DNA of 50,249 bases. It comes from Acetobacteraceae bacterium (GTDB lineage Bacteria; Pseudomonadota; Alphaproteobacteria; Acetobacterales; Acetobacteraceae). Made by a program: the position numbers and the translations under genes. Below, piece by piece: positions 41,152 to 48,420 of this stretch; position 1 is the first letter of the stretch, and each line of letters starts with the position of its first letter. The stretch is taken from NCBI GenBank assembly GCA_003506895.1, contig DNXO01000069.1:87089-137337 (forward strand). The letters are read 5' to 3'. The notes under the pieces were generated by a model. That model ran no database searches, had not been told where the DNA came from, and worked only from the letters and a program-made list of their open reading frames with translations.

Positions 41152-42384
41152 TCAGGCCGCGAGTTCCTGCATCGACACTGACATATCTTCGATCCGTACG
41201 CGAGTGAGCTGCTTCCGCTTCGCGATAATGCGACGACCGCCCATGAACTCGGGCGCGGCGTTCACCGCTTCCACCGCCTGCACGGTGCCGTCGGCGGTCA
41301 GGTGGAACAGCGCGAACCGGGCGGCCGAGACGTCACCTCGCACCACGACCTGGGTCGTGTCGAACGGCATTCCGGCGATTTGCAGCCGCAGGTCGTATTG
41401 ATCAGACCAGAACCAGGGCACTTCCGGTGTCGGCGCCGGCTTGCCGCAGATGGCCGAGGCGGCTTGCTTCGCCTGCTCCAGCGCATTCGGCACGCTCTCC
41501 AGCCGGCCGGTCCGGTCATACAGCGGCAACGGGCGGCTGGTGCAGTCGCCAATGGCGAAGATCACCGGATCGTCCGTGCGCGCCGAGAGATCGACCGTGA
41601 TGCCGTTGTGGCAGGTCAGTCCGGCCTCGCGGGCCAGTTCGTCGTTCGCCACCGCGCCGACACCAACCAGCGCCGCGTCGCACGGGACCAGCCGGCCGTC
41701 ACCCAGCCGCACGCCGGTGACGCGGCCTTCCGCACCCTCCAGGGTCGCGACCTGGGCATCCACGTCGATCGTCACGCCCTGCGCTCTGTGGAAGTTCTGG
41801 AAGAACTCGGAAAGAATCGGGCAGGCGACGCGCGCCAGCACACGGCTTTCGCGCTCGATAATGGTTGCCTCGGCACCAAGCGCGCGGGCGGAGGCGGCGG
41901 CTTCCAGGCCGATGTAGCCGCCACCGATCACGGCCAGTTTCGCGCCCGGATGCAGGGCCGCCTTTAGCCGGTCGGCATCCGCCGCCGACCGCAGTTCCAG
42001 CACACCTTCAAGATCGACGCCGTCCAGAGGCAATTTGCGGGCGCGGGCGCCCAGGGCCAGGATCAGAAAATCGTACGCCAGCGTTCCGCCATCCGACAGC
42101 GTCACCGTCATCGCCGCTCGGTCGATTCCGGTCACCTTGGTTTCCAGCCGCAGGTCGATGGTTGCGTCCGGGTAAAATCTGGCCGGCCGTAACGCGAGGC
42201 TTTCGGCGGTCGCCTCACCCTTCAGCCAGGCCTTCGACAGCGGCGGGCGTTGATAGGGCGGGATCGGTTCCTCACCCACCAGAGTGATCGCGCCGGTCCA
42301 GCCGAACTGCCGCAGCATGGCCGCGGCGGATCCGCCCGCATGTCCCGCGCCGGCGATCACGATATGTCGGCTGTCCTGAGTCAC
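41152..42384 (-). CDS. NAD(P)H:ferredoxin reductase (putidaredoxin reductase type)
   Basis: A 410-residue FAD enzyme with FAD motif IVIAGAGHAGGSAAAML, NAD motif LAVIGGGYIGLEAAASARAL and a second FAD segment VIFAIGDCTSRPL. The fold is the class I rubredoxin/putidaredoxin reductase family. It starts at GTG, preceded by AAGGGAGGG, a strong ribosome binding site. First gene of the P450 operon. Electrons flow NAD(P)H to FAD to the ferredoxin encoded next. Confidence 0.92.
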   Translation of the reverse strand: MTQDSRHIVIAGAGHAGGSAAAMLRQFGWTGAITLVGEEPIPPYQRPPLSKAWLKGEATAESLALRPARFYPDATIDLRLETKVTGIDRAAMTVTLSDGGTLAYDFLILALGARARKLPLDGVDLEGVLELRSAADADRLKAALHPGAKLAVIGGGYIGLEAAASARALGAEATIIERESRVLARVACPILSEFFQNFHRAQGVTIDVDAQVATLEGAEGRVTGVRLGDGRLVPCDAALVGVGAVANDELAREAGLTCHNGITVDLSARTDDPVIFAIGDCTSRPLPLYDRTGRLESVPNALEQAKQAASAICGKPAPTPEVPWFWSDQYDLRLQIAGMPFDTTQVVVRGDVSAARFALFHLTADGTVQAVEAVNAAPEFMGGRRIIAKRKQLTRVRIEDMSVSMQELAA

Positions 42385-42704
42385 TCACACCCTCCCTTGG
42401 TCATTTCCTGGGATAGGAGCAGCGGGCGCCCTGTTCGGCAAGCGCCGGTTGCTGTCGGCGTGAGCCGGGCTTGTCCGTCAAACGAAGCCATCGTCGCCGC
42501 CCTGCCGCAGCCACATATTCAGCCTGTCAAAATCGAGAGCATTTTGGTTCGCGTTGTTCCGCGCAACCGTTCGGATCATCATCCTGTCCGCATCATAAAT
42601 AGAAATAAAATCTTTATTATCATCGTATATTGCGCCAATGAGAAAAAATATGCTCCAATTCCCCTCGTCAGCCGGCGGTGCCGGTTACAGCAGGAGAACG
42701 ACCG
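42385..42704. other. Divergent intergenic region with AT-rich core
   Basis: About 320 bases between the P450 operon and the small plus-strand ORFs. The core at about 42583-42660 is AT-rich (agaaataaaatctttattat) and probably holds divergent promoters; no exact -35/-10 pair stood out. No operator symmetry was found. Confidence 0.55.
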
Positions 42705-42827
42705 ATGACTTACCCAGCCGTCATGCCGTCCCGGGTCCGCCGGTTTACGATGGCCACGCGCATGGGTGGCCTGTCGATGCGGTGTCGGCGCTTCAATGCA
42801 GCCCCGGCCTTCAACCCGCTTCCCTGA
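42705..42827 (+). CDS. Candidate 40-residue Arg-rich leader or small protein
   Basis: Not recognised. An ATG preceded by CAGGAGAA at good spacing opens 40 codons and stops at 42827; the product is rich in Arg and Met (MPSRVRRFTMATRMGGLSMR). It lies 29 bases before the next small gene and may be a leader peptide or a separate small protein. Evidence is the ribosome binding site only, so it may be spurious. Confidence 0.35.
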   Translation: MTYPAVMPSRVRRFTMATRMGGLSMRCRRFNAAPAFNPLP

Positions 42828-42856
42828 CCTCTTGGTCCCCGAAAGGACCGTGCGCC

Positions 42857-43057
42857 ATGTTGCAGTCCCACATTATCGACATTGATGGCGCCTTCGTCGG
42901 CGCCGCGATCCGCCTGGATACCGGCTATCGCTTCATCGCGACCGACATGAAGCTGGACGACCTGGATGGGTCGATCTGGCCGACACTGGCCGATGTTCAG
43001 CGGCTCGCTCGTAGCCTCTATCTCAAAGGCCGTGCCGCTTCGGTTCAGACGCACTGA
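42857..43057 (+). CDS. Small 66-residue conserved-looking hypothetical protein
   Basis: A short ORF with GAAAGGA before its ATG. The sequence has a regular, folded look: MLQSHIIDIDGAFVGAAIRL, GYRFIATDMKLDDLDGS and LADVQRLARSLYLKG. I believe similar short proteins occur in Acetobacteraceae, but no function is known to me. It could be a small regulator or binding protein. The convergent carboxymuconolactone decarboxylase-type gene ends 14 bases away. Confidence 0.65.
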   Translation: MLQSHIIDIDGAFVGAAIRLDTGYRFIATDMKLDDLDGSIWPTLADVQRLARSLYLKGRAASVQTH

Positions 43058-43071
43058 ACGCACCTCGTTCC

Positions 43072-43617
43072 TCAAGCATTCAGCACGTCAGCGCCTGGCG
43101 CGGCGTCCAGTTCACAGGCGTTCACCGTCATCGCCAGCATGCTGTAGTAGCCGATTGCGCCGGTGAGCTGGATAAACCCATCGTCGCCCAGGCGTTGGCG
43201 CATTGCGGCCGCCGCCTCGTCACTGAGCCGGTGCCGTCGCAGCAGTGCGCGAGTAAATTCCACCACCATCAGGTCCTCGGCCGGAATACCGTCGGAGCGG
43301 TCTTCCCGGATCGCCGCGATCGTGGTTTCCGCCACATTCCGCTGCCGCGCGATGCCCGTCTGTGCACCCCAGACGTAAGCGGCTTCGAACTCCCGTCCGA
43401 CCGTCAACGCCGCCAGGACGCGGACCCGCATATCCAACGTCCCCTCGAATCGCACGAACGCGCCGAGATGGGCCATACGACCGGCCAGTTCCGGGCTGTG
43501 CAGAAAGACCGAGAACGGGCCTTCCAGCGATCCTCGGCTGCCGATAATGCCGTCGGCAATAGGCTGGTCCTTCGGATCTAGCTGCTCCTTGCGGGTGATC
43601 AGCGGAAGCCGCGCCAT
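43072..43617 (-). CDS. Carboxymuconolactone decarboxylase / AhpD-like family protein
   Basis: A 181-residue all-helical protein. The core has EFEAAYVWGAQTGIARQ followed by VAETTIAAIRE, and a C-terminal IQLTGAIGYYSMLAMTVNA helix as in CMD-domain proteins. The CxxC of AhpD is lacking, so peroxidase function is unlikely and a decarboxylase or other lyase-like role is possible. AAGGGGAAC precedes the ATG at 43617. It lies alone on this strand. Confidence 0.83.
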   Translation of the reverse strand: MARLPLITRKEQLDPKDQPIADGIIGSRGSLEGPFSVFLHSPELAGRMAHLGAFVRFEGTLDMRVRVLAALTVGREFEAAYVWGAQTGIARQRNVAETTIAAIREDRSDGIPAEDLMVVEFTRALLRRHRLSDEAAAAMRQRLGDDGFIQLTGAIGYYSMLAMTVNACELDAAPGADVLNA

Positions 43618-43725
43618 GGTCGTTCCCCTTATTGTTGCTGCCAGCGTGGGCGGGTTCACCGTTGCCTGCAAGACGCTCGCGATCCCACCTTGCCCCCAAC
43701 CCCCGTCGCGTGGTACGCAGCGCGC

Positions 43726-43821
43726 GGGAGATCGGCGGTGGACGGGCGCCTCGCCAACCCGGTCAGGTCCGGAAGGAAGCAGCCGCAACGGGTCACCGCT
43801 CGGGTCGTTTGTCGGTCTCCC
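43726..43821 (+). ncRNA. ffs: Signal recognition particle RNA, bacterial small type (4.5S)
   Basis: Contains the conserved apical SRP domain GGTCAGGTCCGGAAGGAAGC AGCC at 43761. The ends GGGAGA (43726) and TCTCCC (43816) pair, and the internal arms are consistent with the single long hairpin of the small bacterial form (about 96 nt). It lies just upstream of dnaX, the usual place in alphaproteobacteria. End points are estimated from the pairing; the RNA binds Ffh in co-translational membrane targeting. Confidence 0.93.
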
Positions 43822-43884
43822 ACTTTTCCCCCTTCGCCGCTCGCGCCGGACGGCCCGCGCCTGTTCACAAGGTGATCGCCCCGA

Positions 43885-45714
43885 ATGTCCGGCCTGTTCC
43901 AGGACGACCCCGCAGAACAAGACGACGCACCCCCTCCGCCCGACGGACCCGGGCTGTTCGGCGATGCGCTTCCGGTCGCCACTCCCGAACCGGTTCACGC
44001 CACCCCATACCGAGTGCTGGCGCGCAAATATCGCCCGACGACATTCGATGACCTGATCGGGCAAGAGGCGATGGTGCGTACCCTGCGCAACGCCTTCGCC
44101 GCCGGGCGAGTCGCCCACGCCTTCATGCTGACCGGCGTGCGTGGCGTGGGCAAAACCACCACCGCCCGCATTATTGCCCGAGCACTGAACTGCGTCGGTC
44201 CCGACGGGAACGGTGGACCGACCGCTGATCCGTGCGGCGTCTGCGCCAACTGCGTCGGCATCCTGGCGGATCGCCACCCCGACGTGATCGAGATGGACGC
44301 CGCCAGCCGCACCGGCGTCGATGACATGCGCGAGGTGATCGAGGCGACTCGCTTCCGCCCCATGCAGGCCCGCACCAAGGTCTTCGTCATCGACGAGGTC
44401 CATATGTTGTCCCGCAACGCCTTCAATGCGCTGCTGAAGACCCTGGAAGAACCGCCGCCGCACGTGAAGTTCGTGTTCGCGACGACCGAAATCCGCAAGG
44501 TGCCGATCACCGTCCTGTCGCGCTGCCAGCGCTTCGACCTGCGCCGCGTCCGCATAGCGGAGCTGTCCGGACTGTTCGCCCGCATCGCGGTCAAGGAAGA
44601 CGTGACGATCGAGCCGGCGGCGCTAGAGCAGATCGCGCGTTCGGCCGATGGCTCTGTCCGTGACGGTCTGTCGATGCTGGACCAGGCCATTGCCCAGGCC
44701 GAGGGCGCGATCACCTCGGCCCAGGTCGTCGATATGCTGGGGCTGGCGGACCGCGAGGCTGTGTTCGAACTGATGGACGCGGTCATGGGCGGCAAGCCGG
44801 CCGCCGCCCTGGCAATCACTGACCGGGCGTATGAACGGGGCGCCGACCTTGGCACGTTACTGCAAGATCTGCTCGAACTGCTACATACCGTCACCCGCCT
44901 GAAATCCATTCCCGGCCTGCGCGACAGCCAGGAACTGCCGGAAGCCGAACGCACCCGCGGTGCCGCGTTCGCCGATCGGTTGAGCGTCCCTGTCCTGGCC
45001 CGCGCATGGCAGATGCTGTTGAAGGGCGTTGGCGAGGTCGAAATCGCCCCCGACCGCCGAGCGGCGGCGGAGATGGTGTTGATCCGCCTCTGCCATGTGT
45101 CCGACATGCCGACCCCGGGCGACCTGATACGGCGGTTGACCGCCGGCGGTCCGGCGCCATCCGCACCGACCGGTGGCGGCGGAGGGGGTGGGTCTCGCGC
45201 GGTTGCCAATGGCGCGCCGATGATCTCGGCCGAACCGCTGCATCAGCCTGGCCCCCGCCTGGGCAGCTTCCGTGAGATCGTGGCCATGGTCGGGGAGCGG
45301 AAAGAGGCGATGTTGCACGCGCATCTGCTGCATTCCGTCCATCTGGTTCGCTTCGCGCCCCCGGTTATCGAATTGCGCCCCCAGGCGGAGGCGCCGAAGG
45401 ACCTGTCGTCCAAACTGGCGGCGCTGTTGGCGGAGATCACCGGCACGCGGTGGACCATCGCCATCTCCCGCGAGGCGGGGGAGCCGACGATCGCCGAACA
45501 GGGCAACGCCGCGGATACCGCCCGCAAAAGCGCCGCCGCCGATCATCCGTTGGTGGCAGCGATTCTGGCAGCGTTTCCGGGGGCGCGTATCGACACGGTG
45601 CATGATAAAACCGCGGACGCATATGGACTGCCGGCGGTGCCGCCCGATATGCCGGAGTTCGCGCCACCCGACGCCGAGTATTTCGACGAAGAGCCGATGG
45701 AGATCGACCTATGA
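43885..45714 (+). CDS. dnaX: DNA polymerase III subunits gamma and tau
   Basis: A 609-residue clamp-loader subunit. Walker A is LTGVRGVGKTTTARII at about residue 75, followed by a zinc module (CVGPDGNGG then CGVCANC) and DEx box VFVIDEVHML. The gamma ATPase domain ends near 400; the rest is the tau extension with a Gly-rich linker. It starts with AAGGTGAT upstream of the ATG, and its stop overlaps ybaB by 4 bases. No clear programmed frameshift signal was seen, so tau may be the only product or gamma may arise otherwise. Confidence 0.95.
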   Translation: MSGLFQDDPAEQDDAPPPPDGPGLFGDALPVATPEPVHATPYRVLARKYRPTTFDDLIGQEAMVRTLRNAFAAGRVAHAFMLTGVRGVGKTTTARIIARALNCVGPDGNGGPTADPCGVCANCVGILADRHPDVIEMDAASRTGVDDMREVIEATRFRPMQARTKVFVIDEVHMLSRNAFNALLKTLEEPPPHVKFVFATTEIRKVPITVLSRCQRFDLRRVRIAELSGLFARIAVKEDVTIEPAALEQIARSADGSVRDGLSMLDQAIAQAEGAITSAQVVDMLGLADREAVFELMDAVMGGKPAAALAITDRAYERGADLGTLLQDLLELLHTVTRLKSIPGLRDSQELPEAERTRGAAFADRLSVPVLARAWQMLLKGVGEVEIAPDRRAAAEMVLIRLCHVSDMPTPGDLIRRLTAGGPAPSAPTGGGGGGGSRAVANGAPMISAEPLHQPGPRLGSFREIVAMVGERKEAMLHAHLLHSVHLVRFAPPVIELRPQAEAPKDLSSKLAALLAEITGTRWTIAISREAGEPTIAEQGNAADTARKSAAADHPLVAAILAAFPGARIDTVHDKTADAYGLPAVPPDMPEFAPPDAEYFDEEPMEIDL

Positions 45715-46034
45715 AAAACCTTGCCGGCATGATGAAGCAGGCCCAGCAGATGCAGTCCAAGATGCAGGACATGCAGGAGAAGCTGGAATCCATGGAAGTG
45801 ACCGGCGAATCCGGTGCCGGCATGGTGAAGGTGACGTTGAGTGGCAAGTCCGACATGAAGCGGATCAAGATCGATCCCAAGATCATTGATCCCGCGGAAA
45901 CCGAGATGCTGGAAGACCTGATCATGGCCGCTTTCCGTGACGCCAAGTCCAAGGTCGAGGCGGCCGCGGCGGAGGAGATGCAGAAGGTGACCGGCGGGTT
46001 GCAGCTTCCGCCCGGGATGAAGCTGCCGTTTTGA
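45711..46034 (+). CDS. ybaB: YbaB/EbfC nucleoid-associated protein
   Basis: A 107-residue dimeric DNA-binding protein. The N-terminal helix is Met/Gln-rich (MMKQAQQMQSKMQDMQEK) and GAGMVKVTLSGKSDMKRI follows, the core of the YbaB fold. It starts inside the dnaX stop (ATGA) and lies before recR, the conserved order of these genes. Members coat DNA and may influence expression; no operon-specific role. Confidence 0.95.
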   Translation: MKNLAGMMKQAQQMQSKMQDMQEKLESMEVTGESGAGMVKVTLSGKSDMKRIKIDPKIIDPAETEMLEDLIMAAFRDAKSKVEAAAAEEMQKVTGGLQLPPGMKLPF

Positions 46035-46090
46035 GTTCCCACTTATCGTCAGGGCCGGGACGCACCCGGTCGTGACGATTGAGAGTGCAT

Positions 46091-46684
46091 ATGGGCGGCC
46101 CTGAAATCGACCATCTGATCGGCCTGCTATCCAAACTGCCGGGCATGGGCCCGCGCAGCGCCCGCCGGGCCGCGTTGAAAATGCTACAACAACCAGAATC
46201 CCGCATGCTGCCGCTCGCGGCCGCGCTGACCCTGGCCGCCCAAGCGGTTCGGCCCTGTGCGGACTGCGGCAACCTGGACAGCCAGGACCCATGCACGATC
46301 TGCTCGGACGAGCAGCGCGACCGGTCCATCATCTGCATCGTCGAAGGTGTCGGCGATTTGTGGGCGTTGGAACGGGCCCGCGTGCATCACGGACTCTATC
46401 ATGTCCTGGGCGGCACGCTGTCGGCCATGGCGGGTATCGGGCCGGAGGATCTCAACATTCCCGGTTTGCTCAGCCGCATCGCCGAGGGCGATGTGACGGA
46501 GGTAATCCTCGCCTTGGGGGCGACGGTCGATGGCGCCGCGACCGCGCACTGGTTGACCGACCAGCTTCGCTCGACCGGCGTATCCATTACCCGCGTCGGA
46601 CAAGGCGTGCCGATGGGTGGCGCGCTGGATGTGCTGGACGACGGCACGCTCGCCGCCGCCCTACGCACAAGGCGCGCGACCTAA
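46091..46684 (+). CDS. recR: Recombination mediator RecR
   Basis: About 197 residues from the ATG at 46091, chosen because MGGPEIDHLIGLL is the family start; TTG at 46079 and GTG at 46085 are possible. The helix-hairpin-helix is LPGMGPRSARRAALKML, the four-Cys zinc finger is CADCGNLDSQDPCTIC, and the Toprim domain begins IICIVEGVGDLWALERA. RecR works with RecO and RecF to load RecA on SSB-coated gaps. Its stop overlaps the convergent DJ-1-like gene by 4 bases. Confidence 0.94.
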   Translation: MGGPEIDHLIGLLSKLPGMGPRSARRAALKMLQQPESRMLPLAAALTLAAQAVRPCADCGNLDSQDPCTICSDEQRDRSIICIVEGVGDLWALERARVHHGLYHVLGGTLSAMAGIGPEDLNIPGLLSRIAEGDVTEVILALGATVDGAATAHWLTDQLRSTGVSITRVGQGVPMGGALDVLDDGTLAAALRTRRAT

Positions 46685-47364
46685 ACCAACGCTGCCGCGA
46701 CCTTCGCGACCCGAGCTTCCCGCTCGGCACGAAGCGCTGTCATGCGGTCGCGAGCGGCGGATACCAGTTCCGGACGCGCGGTATCGGGGTGGCCGGCGTT
46801 GAACGGCGGGGCAGGGGCGTACTCTATGCCCAACTGAATGTTCTCGGCGACGTCCTGACCCGCGAGTTCCGCCACCATGGTCAATGCGAAGTCGATCCCG
46901 GCCGTGACTCCGCCGCCGGTGAAGACGTTGCCATCCCGCACGACCCGGCCCGGCGTTGGGATCGCGCCCAGCGGGATCAGCAAGTCGGTCCACGCCCAAT
47001 GCGTCGTCGCTTTCCTGCCGCGCAGCAGTCCCGCCGCGCCCAAAACCAGCGCACCGGTGCAGATCGAGCCGACGAAACGCGCGGTTTCCGCTTGAACCCG
47101 CAGGAAGGCCAGAACCTGTGGGTCGTCCATCAGGTCCAGCACACCGGGGCCGCCGGGCACGCAGATCACGTCCAGCTTTGGGCACTCGGCCATCGTCGTG
47201 TCGGGGATCAGCCGCAGCCCGCCTTGGGTTTGGATAGGCTCCAGCGTCTTCCAGATCACATGCACATCCGCGCCCGGCAGGGCGGTGAACACCTGGAGCG
47301 GGCCGGTCATGTCGAGTTGCGTCATCGCCGGGAAGGCCAGCAGGCCGATGTGGATTTGGGTCAT
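46681..47364 (-). CDS. inhA: Isonitrile hydratase-like DJ-1/PfpI family protein
   Basis: A 227-residue class I glutamine amidotransferase-like protein. It resembles InhA of Pseudomonas: QLDMTGPLQVF, CPKLDVICVPGG, the nucleophile Cys102 in SICTGALVLGAAG, GGGVTAGIDFAL and EYAPAPPFNAG. InhA hydrates isonitriles to N-formamides. It is divergent from the GlxA-like gene by about 32 bases, which suggests that the regulator controls it. The true substrate is not known. Confidence 0.82.
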   Translation of the reverse strand: MTQIHIGLLAFPAMTQLDMTGPLQVFTALPGADVHVIWKTLEPIQTQGGLRLIPDTTMAECPKLDVICVPGGPGVLDLMDDPQVLAFLRVQAETARFVGSICTGALVLGAAGLLRGRKATTHWAWTDLLIPLGAIPTPGRVVRDGNVFTGGGVTAGIDFALTMVAELAGQDVAENIQLGIEYAPAPPFNAGHPDTARPELVSAARDRMTALRAEREARVAKVAAALV

Positions 47365-47396
47365 CGTGTGTCTCCATCTTTCTGGACAGCGACACG

Positions 47397-48410
47397 ATGG
47401 CATGCCACGGTCTGGCGGAAATGCCAATTAACCCACGCATTCCGCCAGAGCGGCGCCGGGTCGAGATCGTCGCATTCCCCGACGTGCAGCTTTTGGACGC
47501 CACCGGACCGTACCAGGTGCTGGCCACGGCCAACGACCTTGCTCGTCAAGCTGGCCGGCCGTTGCCCTATGCGGTGAAGCTCGTCGCGCCCATGGCGGGG
47601 GCGGTCACATCCTCCTCGGGGATGACGCTGTTCGCCGAATCCCTGCCGCTTCAACAGGAGCCGATCGATACGCTGATTGTTGCCGGTGGGCCGGGGACCC
47701 GGTCGGCCTGCGACGATCCCGTTCTACTGGATTGGCTGGTTGCTCGGGCATCCGCGGCGCGCAGGGTCACTTCGGTCTGCACCGGCGCATTTGTTCTGGC
47801 GACGGCTGGTTTACTCGACGGTCGCCGGGCGACGACGCATTGGTCACGCTGTGCGGAGCTCGCCGCGCGATTTCCGGCGATCCATGTTGAGCAGGACCCA
47901 ATCTACATCAATGACGGGACTATCTGGACCTCGGCTGGGGTCACCGCCGGGATCGACATGGCGCTGGCGTTGGTTGAGGCAGACCTCGGCCGAATGGTGG
48001 CGACGTTGATCGCGCGTTGGCTGGTGGTGTTCGCGAAGCGCCCGGGCGGACAGGCCCAGTTCAGTGCGGGACTGGCGCTGAGCGGATCGGACAACACATT
48101 CGATCGGCTGCACGACTGGATGAAACAAAACCTGCGTGGAAACCTGGCGGTGCCAGCGCTGGCTGAACAGGCGGGCATGAGCGAACGTAGTTTCCTGCGG
48201 CACTACCGCCAAGTGACCGGCCTGACGCCGGCTCGGGCGGTCGAACGCGTCCGTGTCGAGGCGGCCCGTCAAGCGTTGGGCGCCACAAGCCTGCCGATCA
48301 AACGGATCGCGCGCGACTGCGGATTCGGGACGGAGGAAACCATGCGCCGCAGCTTTATGCGGGTGCTGGCGGTGCCGCCGCATGAATATCGGGAACGGTT
48401 TCCAGTGTGA
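47397..48410 (+). CDS. GlxA family AraC-type transcriptional regulator (DJ-1 N-terminal domain)
   Basis: A 337-residue regulator from the ATG at 47397; an ATG at 47421 is equally good. The N-terminal DJ-1/PfpI domain has LLDATGPYQVL and SVCTGAFVLATAG with the conserved Cys, and the C-terminal AraC domain has the helix-turn-helix pair LAVPALAEQAGMSERSFLRH and IKRIARDCGFGTEETM. GlxA-type regulators sense small molecules through the N domain. It is transcribed divergently from the isonitrile-hydratase-like gene with a short shared spacer. Confidence 0.9.
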   Translation: MACHGLAEMPINPRIPPERRRVEIVAFPDVQLLDATGPYQVLATANDLARQAGRPLPYAVKLVAPMAGAVTSSSGMTLFAESLPLQQEPIDTLIVAGGPGTRSACDDPVLLDWLVARASAARRVTSVCTGAFVLATAGLLDGRRATTHWSRCAELAARFPAIHVEQDPIYINDGTIWTSAGVTAGIDMALALVEADLGRMVATLIARWLVVFAKRPGGQAQFSAGLALSGSDNTFDRLHDWMKQNLRGNLAVPALAEQAGMSERSFLRHYRQVTGLTPARAVERVRVEAARQALGATSLPIKRIARDCGFGTEETMRRSFMRVLAVPPHEYRERFPV

Positions 48411-48420
48411 TACCAGCGGC

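Noticed and set aside
43618..44463. N-terminal extension of the carboxymuconolactone decarboxylase-type frame through the SRP RNA and dnaX
   Set aside because: The ATG at 43617 with AAGGGGAAC fits the family start; the extension is antisense to ffs and dnaX.
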